A stretch of DNA of 64,000 nucleotides, taken from the NCBI GenBank assembly GCA_910587505.1, contig CAJULD010000004.1:1-64000 (forward strand), given 5' to 3'. A model generated the notes under the pieces. That model saw only the letters and a list, made by a program, of their open reading frames with translations, did not search any database and had not been told where the DNA came from. The DNA comes from an uncultured Oscillospiraceae bacterium (GTDB taxonomy: Bacteria > Bacillota > Clostridia > Oscillospirales > Oscillospiraceae). This document shows, in pieces, positions 30,201-37,133 of the stretch (its first letter is position 1; each line of letters opens with the position of its first letter). The position numbers were made by a program, and so were the translations under genes.

Positions 30201-32657
30201 TTACAGCAGTATGGCCGCGATCTGATAGGCTGCAAAGGAGGCCAGCCAGGCCACGCCCAGCTGCCAGATCAGCGCCAGGGCCGTCCAGCTGCGGCTGCCC
30301 ATCTCCCGCCGGATGGTGGCGATGGCCGCCACGCAGGGGGTGTACAGGGCGCAGAAAACCAGGAACGCCAGGGCCGCCGCGGGGGAAAACGTGGCCGACA
30401 TCACCGCGCCGGCGGCGGCGTAGTCCGTCAGGGAAAAGCCGTAGAACAGGCTCATGGAGCTGACCACCGCCTCCTTGGCGATGAGACCGGCAAGCAGCGC
30501 CACCGCCGCCTGCCACACGCCGAAGCCCATGGGCGCGAACACCGGGGCAATCCATCCTCCCACTCCTGCCAGAATGCTGTTCGCCGTATCCTCCACCATG
30601 CGGAGGTCCGGACCGAAGCTCTGGAGGAACCACACCGCCACGCTCATGGCGGCAATAATGGTGCCCGCCCTGGTCAGGAAATCCCGCACCCGTTCCCACA
30701 CGTGGAGCCAGATGTTCTGCAGCGTGGGCATCCGGTAGGGCGGCAGCTCCAGCAGGAAGGGGGCGGGCTCTCCCTGAAATACGCTGCGCTTGAGAATCAG
30801 ACCGGAGATGATCGCCATAACGGGACCCAGTATGTACAGCCCGAATACCACCAGTCCCGCGTGCCGGGGAAAGAAGGCGGCGGTCATCAGTCCGTATATG
30901 GGCAGCCGGGCCCCGCAGGACATGAAGGGCACCAGCAGGATCGTCATCCGCCGGTCCTTCTCATTTTCCATGGTCCGCGCGCCCATGACGGCGGGCACCG
31001 TGCAGCCAAAGCCCATCAGCATGGGGATGAACGCCTTGCCGGAGAGGCCGAAGTGCCGCAGCGTCCGGTCCATGACGAATGCCGCCCGCGCCATATACCC
31101 GCTGTCCTCCAGCATGGAGAGAAACAGAAACAGCAGCGCGATCATGGGCAGGAAGGTCAGCACACCGCCTACGCCGGAGATGAGCCCGTCCACCAGCAGC
31201 CCGGTCAGCCACTCCGGCGCGCGGAGCGCCGTCAGCCAGCCGGACACGCCGGGACACAGCACCTCCTCCACAAACCAGGCAATGCCGTCGGACATCCAGG
31301 CCCCCGGCCCGCTGAAGGTGATAAGGAACACCGCCAGCATCATCCCAAGGAAGAGCGGGATGGCCCAGATCCGGTGGGTGGCCACCGCGTCGATCCGCTC
31401 GGTGACCGTCCGCACGCCCTCCCCGTTTTTCTTCTTCACCGAGGAACGGACCACCCGCTCCACAAACCGGTACCGGCTGTCCGCCAGCAGGGTTTCCCGG
31501 TCCCCCAGAGGACTGGCGGCCTCGTACTCCCTGGCAATGGCGTCGATCCTATCCAGGGTTTCCCGGTCCAGCCCCAGCTCCCTGCTCACCTCCTCGTCGC
31601 CGCCCAGAAGCTTGATGGAGGCCCAGTGGGCGGGAATCCCCTTCTCATAGGCCCGGTCGTGGATCAGCTCGCTGATCCGGTGGTGGACGGCATGGGTAAA
31701 GTCGTCATAGAGGTCGTCCGGCTCCACGGTGAGGCCCGCGTGCATCTGCCGGTGAACCTCCTGGACCAGCGTGTCGATATTCACATTGTCCCGGGCGGAA
31801 ATGGGGACCACCGGCACGCCCAGACTGGCGGAGAGACGGCCGCAGTCGATCACGTCCCCCTTTTTCTCCACCTCGTCCATGAAGTTGACCGCCAGCACCA
31901 CCGGCCGCTCCAGCTCCAGCAGCTGCATGGTCAGATACAGGTTCCGCTCCAGATTGGTGGCGTCCACAATGTCGATGATGGCGTCCGGCTGCTCCCCGAT
32001 GATGAATTTCCGCGCCACCAGCTCTTCCATGGAATAGGGAGACAGGGAGTAGATGCCCGGCAGATCCACCACCGTGAACCGCAGGTCTCCCAGCCTGGCC
32101 TCGCCCTCCTTCTTTTCCACCGTCACGCCGGGCCAGTTGCCCACGTACTGGTTGGAGCCCGTCAGGGCGTTAAACAGCGTAGTCTTGCCGCAGTTGGGGT
32201 TTCCCACCAGGGCCACCTTCCACTGGCGCTGGTCGTGGGCGCGGGGATCGTAGGTGCTGGGATGGTGCTCCTGCTCGTGGCGGTGGGCCTGATGCATGGC
32301 CTCCAGATCCTTCGGGTTTGCACAGCCCATGGCGCACCGGGCGCAGTCCCCGTGGCAGGCCGCGCCCAGGTGGTAGGCGCTCTCGGACACGGTCTCCCGC
32401 GGAGCGGACCTGATCGAACCGGTGCTGATGCGGATCTGCGACGCGTCCTCCTTCCGCAGGCTCAGCTCGTATCCCCGCAGCCGGACCTCCATCGGGTCCC
32501 CAAAGGGCGCCATTTTAATCAGCTCCACCGCGGTCCCCGGCGTGAGGCCCATGTCGATGAGGCGGCGCTTCACCGCGCCCCGCTGATTGCCCACCTGCTC
32601 AATGACGCAGCTGCCGCCCACCGGCAGCTGGTCCAATGTCTGCGCTGCTTCCTTCAT
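30201..32657 (-). CDS. feoB: FeoA-FeoB fusion ferrous iron transporter
   Basis: An 818-aa fusion. Residues about 1-75 are a FeoA (SH3-like) domain (QLPVGGSCVIEQVGNQRGAVKRRLIDMGLTPGT). A linker follows, rich in Cys (CHGDCARCAMGC) and His (HQAHRHEQEHH). Next is the FeoB G domain (GNPNCGKTT, NWPGVTVEKKEG, DLPGIYSL, NFMDEVEKKG), the helical domain, and the membrane part with canonical gates GFGCTVPAVMGARTM and MSCGARLPIYGLM. FeoB moves Fe2+ inward, with FeoA assisting. The start at 32657 has GGAGGAG upstream. Its promoter's -10 is covered by a 16-bp palindrome, suggesting iron-responsive repression. Confidence 0.95.
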   Translation of the reverse strand: MKEAAQTLDQLPVGGSCVIEQVGNQRGAVKRRLIDMGLTPGTAVELIKMAPFGDPMEVRLRGYELSLRKEDASQIRISTGSIRSAPRETVSESAYHLGAACHGDCARCAMGCANPKDLEAMHQAHRHEQEHHPSTYDPRAHDQRQWKVALVGNPNCGKTTLFNALTGSNQYVGNWPGVTVEKKEGEARLGDLRFTVVDLPGIYSLSPYSMEELVARKFIIGEQPDAIIDIVDATNLERNLYLTMQLLELERPVVLAVNFMDEVEKKGDVIDCGRLSASLGVPVVPISARDNVNIDTLVQEVHRQMHAGLTVEPDDLYDDFTHAVHHRISELIHDRAYEKGIPAHWASIKLLGGDEEVSRELGLDRETLDRIDAIAREYEAASPLGDRETLLADSRYRFVERVVRSSVKKKNGEGVRTVTERIDAVATHRIWAIPLFLGMMLAVFLITFSGPGAWMSDGIAWFVEEVLCPGVSGWLTALRAPEWLTGLLVDGLISGVGGVLTFLPMIALLFLFLSMLEDSGYMARAAFVMDRTLRHFGLSGKAFIPMLMGFGCTVPAVMGARTMENEKDRRMTILLVPFMSCGARLPIYGLMTAAFFPRHAGLVVFGLYILGPVMAIISGLILKRSVFQGEPAPFLLELPPYRMPTLQNIWLHVWERVRDFLTRAGTIIAAMSVAVWFLQSFGPDLRMVEDTANSILAGVGGWIAPVFAPMGFGVWQAAVALLAGLIAKEAVVSSMSLFYGFSLTDYAAAGAVMSATFSPAAALAFLVFCALYTPCVAAIATIRREMGSRSWTALALIWQLGVAWLASFAAYQIAAILL

Positions 32658-32719
32658 TGATATTCTCCTCCTGGCGTATAAGCTTTTTCGCGAAAGCAAG
32701 GAATCCCTCCGAAGTTGGT

Positions 32720-32751
32720 GTTAGTATACACTAACTCAAAAGCCCTGTCAA
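32720..32751 (-). promoter_or_regulatory. Promoter of feoAB with an overlapping palindromic operator
   Basis: On the minus strand a perfect TTGACA (32751-32746), 17-base spacer and TATACT (32728-32723). The -10 is embedded in the near-perfect palindrome GTTAGTATACACTAAC (32720-32735). The form, TTAG...CTAA, resembles operators of DtxR/IdeR/MntR-type metal repressors more than a Fur box. Confidence 0.78.
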
Positions 32752-32794
32752 GAGAATTCCGGCGATATTTTCTGAAAAATCCAGATATTACGCC

Positions 32795-32824
32795 TTGCGT
32801 CCCACCGGTCCTGTCGGGTACAAT
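32795..32824 (+). promoter_or_regulatory. Candidate promoter of the amidase gene
   Basis: TTGCGT (32795-32800), 18-base spacer and TACAAT (32819-32824), 69 bases before the ATG. Confidence 0.55.
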
Positions 32825-32892
32825 AGAAAAAAACCGGCTGTCGCATTCTGTCGAATGACGGCGGCCGGCGAAACGGAAAGGAATCTGACTGC

Positions 32893-33696
32893 ATGAAGCG
32901 ATTTTACCTGTTCATTCTCTCTTTTGGCCTGCTCCTGACGCTTTCCCTCACCGCCTCCGGCGCGAATCTGGACGGCGTCCGCATCGTGGTGGACGGCGAA
33001 CCCCTGGACGCGGCGGCGGCCTACATATCTTCCGACGGCGTGACCATGGCGCCCCTGCGGGCCGTGGCCGAGGCGCTGGGCTGCGAGGTGACCTGGGATG
33101 CCGCCGGGCGGACGGTGTCCATCACCTCCGCGCCGGAGGAGGAAGCGCCCCGGTATTCCGGACTGGTGGTCCTGGACCCCGGCCACGGCGGAGAGGCCGA
33201 GGGGGCCAGCTATGGCGGCGTACAGGAGAAGGACCTGAATCTTTCCATTGCCACACAGGCCGCCAGACTGTTGGAGGAAGCCGGCGTCACTGTGGTCATG
33301 ACCCGCACCGACGACAGCGACGTGGACCTCTACGCGCGGACTGATCTGGCCAACACTCTGGGGGCGGACCTGTTTGTCAGCGTGCACTGCAACGCCAATG
33401 TGGACCACGACGATGTCACCGGCATCTATACCTGCGCCTACAGCGAGGGCACCAACGGCTGGCGTCTGGCGCAGTTGCTGCACCAGACCATGCGGCAGGC
33501 GACGGGCGCCGATGACTTCGGCATGGAGCCGCGGCCCAATCTGGCGGTGCTGCGGACGTCGCTCATGCCCGCGTCTCTGGTGGAATGCGGCTTTATGTCC
33601 ACCCCGTCCGAGCTGGACATGCTGGTCCGGCCGGAGTATCAGGCCAGGCTGGCCCAGGGCATTGCCGACGGCATCCTGGCCTATCTGGCACAGTGA
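32893..33696 (+). CDS. N-acetylmuramoyl-L-alanine amidase with stalk-like N-terminal domain
   Basis: A 267-aa secreted cell-wall hydrolase. It has a signal peptide (MKRFYLFILSFGLLLTLSLTASG), then a copper-amine-oxidase-N-like domain (VVDGEPLDAAAAYISSDGVTMAPLRAVAEALG) and an Amidase_3 domain from about residue 90. The zinc-site motifs are VLDPGHGGE, the Glu in VQEKDLNLS, SVHCNAN and the catalytic Glu in LVECGFMS. The domain pair is common in Clostridia for spore or vegetative wall remodelling. It could act in sporulation, but no sporulation neighbour is present. The ATG follows GAAAGGA. Confidence 0.93.
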   Translation: MKRFYLFILSFGLLLTLSLTASGANLDGVRIVVDGEPLDAAAAYISSDGVTMAPLRAVAEALGCEVTWDAAGRTVSITSAPEEEAPRYSGLVVLDPGHGGEAEGASYGGVQEKDLNLSIATQAARLLEEAGVTVVMTRTDDSDVDLYARTDLANTLGADLFVSVHCNANVDHDDVTGIYTCAYSEGTNGWRLAQLLHQTMRQATGADDFGMEPRPNLAVLRTSLMPASLVECGFMSTPSELDMLVRPEYQARLAQGIADGILAYLAQ

Positions 33697-33779
33697 CCCC
33701 GGCCCCGGCATAGACTGGCTTGTGGAAAGATATCAATACGCGGAACGCCCGCGTTTCACAGGTAAGGAGGTATCCTCTG

Positions 33780-34016
33780 ATGGAGGAGGTAACCACGCTG
33801 GACCGGCTGCCGGTGGGACACAGAGCGGCCGTCGCCGGCCTGTCCGCCCCGGAGGATCAGCAGCGCAGGCTGTTGGAGCTGGGCTTCGTTCCCGGCGGCG
33901 AGATTCTGGCGGTGCAGGAGAGCCCCTGGGGCGACCCGGTGGCCTACGCCGTGTGCGGCGCGGTCATCGCGCTGCGCCGGGCGGACGCCCGCCGGATTGC
34001 CGTGCGGCAGAAATAA
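33780..34016 (+). CDS. feoA: Stand-alone FeoA-domain protein
   Basis: A 78-aa FeoA (SH3-like beta barrel) protein: LDRLPVGHRAAVAGLSAPEDQQRRLLELGFVPGGEI, then DPVAYAVCGAVIALRRADARRI. FeoA-type proteins assist FeoB in Fe2+ uptake. AAGGAGG precedes the ATG at 33780 by 8 bases. It is separated from the fused FeoA-FeoB gene by the amidase and lies on the opposite strand, so it may partner the other FeoB (28257), which has no FeoA of its own. This pairing is inference. Confidence 0.9.
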   Translation: MEEVTTLDRLPVGHRAAVAGLSAPEDQQRRLLELGFVPGGEILAVQESPWGDPVAYAVCGAVIALRRADARRIAVRQK

Positions 34017-34057
34017 GCAGGGTCCGGGCAGACCACTCTGGTCTGCCCGGACCCTGC
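34017..34057. terminator. Hairpin between convergent feoA and yitT-like genes
   Basis: An 18-bp perfect stem (34017-34034 with 34040-34057) with loop ACTCT starts directly after the feoA stop. There is no T-tract on either side, but its position between two converging genes fits termination. Confidence 0.7.
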
Positions 34058-34074
34058 CATAAATGCGGGGCCTT

Positions 34075-34959
34075 TCAGGACAGCCGCCGCTCGAAGTTCC
34101 GGCTGACGTGAACGCCCTCCTGCACAATGAAGAAGGCCCTGGGATCGATTCTCCGCAGCGCCTCCCGCAGATCCTCGATCTCGTACTTGTTCATGCACAC
34201 GCAGAGAATATGGGTGTCCTCGCCGGTATACACGCCCTTACCCTCCCAGCGGGTGATGCCCCGATGGAGATTTTCTATAATATAATGGTCCAGCTCCGCA
34301 TTCTCCAGCTTGGTGAAAATCAGCACCTGCACCGTGACGCTCTGCCGGTGGGCCCGGTCCAGGGCAATGGCGTGGAAAATGTTGTTCAGCACGGAATAGA
34401 TCATGGTGGGAATGTCATAGAGCATCCAGCACAGGGCAAACAGAACGCCGTTGAAAACCATGCCGAACTGGCCCACGGTGATCTTGATGCCCTTTTTGGA
34501 CATGTACAGACCGATGATGTCCAGTCCGCCGCCGCAGCACCCGCTGGTCAGGGCGATGCCCGTTCCCACGCCGGAAATCACGCCGCCCAGCAGGCAGCCG
34601 GTGAGGAGGTCGTCCACAATGGGAACGGCGGGAATGGGGATAATGCTCAGGAAGAGGGTGTAGGCCGAGGTGCAGATGATCGTGTTGCGAAAAAACATGT
34701 GGCCCAGACTGCGGTAGGCGATGATGAACAGCGGGACGTTCAGGGCATAATAAATGATGCCCGCCAGGTCAAAGGACAGGGTCCTGATCCCCAGAATTCC
34801 CAGCAGGATGCTGCGCAGCAGCTGGCAAAACCCCATCATACCCCCGGTAATCAGCCCTGCGGGTACCACAAACAGATTGATCCCCACGGCGTAGATAAAG
34901 GCGCCCACCACCGCCATACCGATCCGGCCAAAGCGGCTGTGCATAGCTGAATTAATCAT
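34075..34959 (-). CDS. YitT-family membrane protein (DUF161/DUF2179)
   Basis: A 294-aa protein with about five transmembrane helices (starting with GMAVVGAFIYAVGINLFVVPAGLITGG) and a soluble C-terminal DUF2179 domain (SVTVQVLIFTKLENAELDHYI..HRGITRWEGKGVYTGEDTHILCV, from about residue 205). The central GTGIALTSGCCGGGLDIIGLYMSKK is the family hallmark. Function is unknown, though a transport role is often assumed. I chose the ATG at 34959, which has GAAGGAG upstream; an in-frame GTG at 34983 adds eight residues that are not family-like. Confidence 0.92.
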   Translation of the reverse strand: MINSAMHSRFGRIGMAVVGAFIYAVGINLFVVPAGLITGGMMGFCQLLRSILLGILGIRTLSFDLAGIIYYALNVPLFIIAYRSLGHMFFRNTIICTSAYTLFLSIIPIPAVPIVDDLLTGCLLGGVISGVGTGIALTSGCCGGGLDIIGLYMSKKGIKITVGQFGMVFNGVLFALCWMLYDIPTMIYSVLNNIFHAIALDRAHRQSVTVQVLIFTKLENAELDHYIIENLHRGITRWEGKGVYTGEDTHILCVCMNKYEIEDLREALRRIDPRAFFIVQEGVHVSRNFERRLS

Positions 34960-35026
34960 TTCTCCATACTCCTTCTCCGGCACGGCGCGGAAATGCCGTG
35001 CGCCTGCAAGAGAAGAGTCTATCAGA

Positions 35027-35344
35027 TTACCAGCTATATTGCAAGTACCTTTTTAATCTTTCCCGTCCACGGGCCAGCGTGCGGGACACGGAGGATTTGT
35101 TCAGTCCCTTTTCCTGTGCGATCCGGGGAATGGACATCCCCAGATCATAGTAAAGGTGCATCATTTCCGCCTGCCGGTCTGTCAGCTCCGTCTCCCGGAT
35201 CCGCCGCAGATTCCGGCGCAGCCGGTCCATCTGTTCGCTGTTGTCGCCGCTGTTGGACCGCTCCCAGACGGCCAGATCCCCCAGACATTCGTTGTTTCGC
35301 AGGCTCAGGGCCCGTCCGGGGGGATTATACCCTGCGGCAGCCAT
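35027..35344 (-). CDS. Small sigma-70 region-4-like protein
   Basis: A 105-aa protein whose second half (residues about 50-100) is a sigma region 4-type helix-turn-helix: ETELTDRQAEMMHLYYDLGMSIPRIAQEKGLNKSSVSRTLARGRERLKRYL. The N-terminal half is variable and lacks sigma region 2, so it is not a complete sigma factor. Proteins of this size occur in prophages and integrated elements of Clostridia as transcription factors. It overlaps the next gene upstream by 20 bases. The ATG at 35344 is preceded by AGGAGGG with 9-base spacing. It is the last of a three-gene cassette. Confidence 0.78.
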   Translation of the reverse strand: MAAAGYNPPGRALSLRNNECLGDLAVWERSNSGDNSEQMDRLRRNLRRIRETELTDRQAEMMHLYYDLGMSIPRIAQEKGLNKSSVSRTLARGRERLKRYLQYSW

Positions 35345-35555
35345 TGGCACGATCCCTCCTGTCGTAATAACGTTCCAGAACCAGCGCAGTTTCCCTGGTC
35401 TCCCGATACAGGGTGTTCAGCTCCCGGATGCGCTGCTCCAGCCGGGAGCGCTCCTCCGGCGGAGCGGTTCCCGCCGCGTCCCTCAAAGCGATGATCCGCA
35501 GTCGGATCAGATCCGCGCTTTGCCGGTAGGAGGCGGCCATTCTGAGAAGGGTCAT
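35325..35555 (-). CDS. Small helical hypothetical protein of the sigma-like cassette
   Basis: A 76-aa protein that looks like one long helical hairpin or coiled coil: SYRQSADLIRLRIIALRDA, then ERSRLEQRIRELNTLYRETRETALVLERYY. Charged residues dominate and there is no signal or membrane segment. Small phage and element proteins of this shape often accompany sigma-like regulators, but I do not recognise a named family. Its ATG overlaps the stop of the Cys-rich gene upstream (ATGA, 35552-35555), and its own end overlaps the sigma-like gene, so the three are translated together. Confidence 0.65.
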   Translation of the reverse strand: MTLLRMAASYRQSADLIRLRIIALRDAAGTAPPEERSRLEQRIRELNTLYRETRETALVLERYYDRRDRANGCRRV

Positions 35556-35731
35556 GCCCTCGCCCCCTTCCTCTCCCTCCGGCAGAAACCGCGGATGCAG
35601 TCCTGACAGAGGGTCCGGCCGGCCAGACGCCGCCGCGCTTCGCCGCGGTAGAGCTCCCCGCCGCATAAAAAGCATTCTGCCGCCGGACAGGCCCGCTGGC
35701 GGTCCCGGCGTCTCTTATGTACAGTGCGCAA
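35552..35731 (-). CDS. Cys-rich zinc-ribbon-like mini-protein (TTG start)
   Basis: A 59-aa protein too short to stand out. It starts at TTG (35731-35729), eight bases after a strong AGGAGG. The sequence has a very basic N-terminus (RTVHKRRRDRQRA) and then Cys15, Cys20-FL-Cys23 (CFLCGGELYRGE), Cys42-QD-Cys45 (CQDCIRGF) and Cys50. Two CxxC pairs about 20 residues apart are the usual arrangement of a zinc ribbon. The stop TGA is shared with the ATG of the next gene. RBS, Cys pattern and coupling make it very likely real. It could bind nucleic acid; that is inference. Confidence 0.75.
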   Translation of the reverse strand: MRTVHKRRRDRQRACPAAECFLCGGELYRGEARRRLAGRTLCQDCIRGFCRRERKGARA

Positions 35732-35742
35732 AAAATTTTCCT

Positions 35743-35763
35743 CCTGAAATCATAAATTTCAGG
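35743..35763. promoter_or_regulatory. Palindrome overlapping the mini-protein ribosome site and flanking the tRNA promoter
   Basis: CCTGAAAT (35743-35750) and ATTTCAGG (35756-35763) are perfect inverted arms with a 5-base spacer. On the minus strand the second arm runs into AGGAGG of the mini-protein, and on the plus strand the palindrome ends one base before the -35 of the tRNA promoter. It could be an operator or an RNA hairpin that hides part of the ribosome site. Confidence 0.55.
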
Positions 35764-35792
35764 TTGACAAATCAGAAAAAGTCTGCTATCAT
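35764..35792 (+). promoter_or_regulatory. Promoter of the tRNA-Thr/tRNA-Tyr pair
   Basis: Perfect TTGACA (35764-35769), 17-base spacer and TATCAT (35787-35792), 20 bases before tRNA-Thr. Confidence 0.8.
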
Positions 35793-35811
35793 ACGATTCG
35801 TTGCTAATCGT

Positions 35812-35887
35812 GCTGGTATAGCTCAGTTGGTAGAGCAGCTGATTTGTAATCAGCAGGTCGGGGGTTCGAGTCCGTCTACCAGCTCCA
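35812..35887 (+). tRNA. tRNA-Thr (anticodon TGT)
   Basis: A complete cloverleaf of 76 bases: acceptor GCTGGTA/TACCAGC, D arm GCTC..GAGC, anticodon stem GCTGA/TCAGC around loop TTTGTAA (anticodon TGT), T arm with GGTTCGAGTCC and an encoded CCA (35885-35887). Confidence 0.97.
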
Positions 35888-35924
35888 CCTTTCCTTCTGA
35901 GTTGACAGCCTGACAAGTGTATAT

Positions 35925-36009
35925 GGGAGCGTTCCCGAGTGGCCAAAGGGGGCAGACTGTAAATCTGTTGTCGACGACTTCGGTGGTTCGAATCCACCCG
36001 CTCCCACCA
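35925..36009 (+). tRNA. tRNA-Tyr (anticodon GTA)
   Basis: An 85-base class II tRNA with a long variable arm. Acceptor GGGAGCG pairs with CGCTCCC, the anticodon loop is CTGTAAA (anticodon GTA), the T loop is GTTCGAAT and CCA is encoded (36007-36009). It is cotranscribed with tRNA-Thr from the promoter at 35764. Confidence 0.97.
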
Positions 36010-36147
36010 AAAAGGTCGTGCCGTTGGCACGGCCTTTTTTTCCTGAAGCCGCCTCTCTGCCCGGCTGCGTCCATCATCTGCCGGGCCCCCCTAAAATCCA
36101 GTCCTCCTTTCTTTTTTTGATTTGTTTCAGAATCACTGTTTACTACG
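36010..36147 (-). ncRNA. Candidate small RNA between the tRNA terminator and the S24 repressor gene
   Basis: No plausible gene is encoded here, yet a strong minus-strand promoter at 36154-36182 would start a transcript near 36147 that ends at the bidirectional terminator by about 36010, giving roughly 135 bases. The predicted RNA carries AAAGGAGGACTGG, an unpaired SD-like stretch. Expression and function are inference only. Confidence 0.3.
36011..36040 (+). terminator. Terminator of the tRNA operon
   Basis: A 12-bp stem with one G-U pair (36011-36022 with 36026-36037) followed by TTTT. On the minus strand five T residues also follow, so it may stop transcription from the right as well. Confidence 0.88.
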
Positions 36148-36153
36148 TTGGAT

Positions 36154-36182
36154 ATATTAGCACGTATGTTCGGATATGTCAA
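36154..36182 (-). promoter_or_regulatory. Minus-strand promoter containing an SOS-like box
   Basis: Perfect TTGACA (36182-36177), 17-base spacer and TAATAT (36159-36154). The spacer carries CGAACATACGTGC, which fits the Gram-positive LexA consensus CGAAC-RNRY-GTTYC at about 12 of 14 positions. It is 22 bases from the -35 of the S24 repressor gene's own promoter. Confidence 0.6.
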
Positions 36183-36203
36183 GAGGAAATTTTATATTTC
36201 CTG

Positions 36204-36232
36204 TTGACTTTTTTTGTTATTCCATATATTCT
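36204..36232 (+). promoter_or_regulatory. Promoter of the S24 repressor gene
   Basis: TTGACT (36204-36209), 17-base spacer and TATTCT (36227-36232), 31 bases before the ATG. Confidence 0.72.
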
Positions 36233-36262
36233 ATAAACAATGAAAAGAGGAGGTCTGCGCCT

Positions 36263-37015
36263 ATGAGCTTCGGACAGAGACTTCGGGACAGGCGGAAGGA
36301 ACTGGGGATCAGTCAGGGAGAGCTGGCCAGGGCGCTGGGCGTAAGCCTGTCCGCCGTCAGCAACTATGAAAACGGATTGAACGCCATGCGGGAGGACGTA
36401 CTGCTGCGCCTGTTCCGCGTGCTGGATGTGGAGCCGAACTATTTGTATCAGGACGATTTCTCCGGCCGGGCGTTTACCTGCTCGGTGGAGGAGGAACACC
36501 TGGTGAAGGCATACCGCTCTCTGCGCATTCCGGGAAAGCAGGCGCTGCGGGCCATGGCCGACGCGCTGACGTCCTATCAGGCGGAACTGGATACGGACGC
36601 GCCGGAGGAGGACGTGCGGCAGATTCCCCTGTACCGGAATCCCGCCGCGGCGGGGTATGCCTCGCCGGTGTTCGGGGAGGACTTTGACTATGTGCCCGTC
36701 ACCGGGGAGACGCCACGGGGGGCGGAGTTCGCAGTCCGCATTCAGGGGGACTCCATGGAGCCCCATATCCGGGACGGGTCCGTCGTCTATGTCAACCGGG
36801 ACCCGCTGGCCAACGGAGACGTGGGAATTTTCTGCGTGGACGGGGAAATGCTGTGCAAGCAGTATGTCCGCGATCCTCTGGGGATCGTCTATCTCTTTTC
36901 CCTGAACCGGAAGCGGGCGGATGCGGACGTGGTGCTGCCCCGGGACAGCGGGCGCACCATGGTCTGTTTCGGCAGGGTGCTGCTGGCCTCCCGGATCAAA
37001 GCGCCCGGACGATAA
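36263..37015 (+). CDS. LexA-like repressor: XRE DNA-binding domain plus S24 peptidase
   Basis: A 250-aa protein with an N-terminal Cro/CI helix-turn-helix (LRDRRKELGISQGELARALG, SLSAVSNYENG) and a C-terminal S24 self-cleavage domain. Visible are the Ala130-Gly131 scissile bond (PAAAGYAS), the serine nucleophile (IQGDSMEPHIRDG, Ser164) and the catalytic lysine (MLCKQYV, Lys199). So it can in principle cleave itself on RecA filaments, like CI repressors. The start has GAGGAGG 9 bases upstream. A SOS-like box and a divergent promoter lie just upstream. No prophage genes follow, so it may be a domesticated repressor. Confidence 0.92.
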   Translation: MSFGQRLRDRRKELGISQGELARALGVSLSAVSNYENGLNAMREDVLLRLFRVLDVEPNYLYQDDFSGRAFTCSVEEEHLVKAYRSLRIPGKQALRAMADALTSYQAELDTDAPEEDVRQIPLYRNPAAAGYASPVFGEDFDYVPVTGETPRGAEFAVRIQGDSMEPHIRDGSVVYVNRDPLANGDVGIFCVDGEMLCKQYVRDPLGIVYLFSLNRKRADADVVLPRDSGRTMVCFGRVLLASRIKAPGR

Positions 37016-37133
37016 ATCTTAAAGCCTGCTGCAAATAGGGCTACCCAATCGGGTCAACTTGTGATACATTATATGAAGGATGACGGGGACCGGCGGAGCG
37101 GCCCGCATTTACCGGAGCGGAAAGGGGACGGGC

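Noticed and set aside
35850..36182. A 110-codon minus-strand frame over the two tRNA genes
   Set aside because: Sequences such as GWIRTTEVVDNRFTVCPLWPLGN are a well-known false translation of antisense tRNA. The tRNA cloverleafs are complete, so this is not a gene.
35027..36182. An integrated element (prophage or ICE) at the tRNA genes
   Set aside because: There is no integrase, no duplicated tRNA 3' end within the window, and no structural or conjugation gene. The cassette and the S24 repressor alone do not support a mobile element call.
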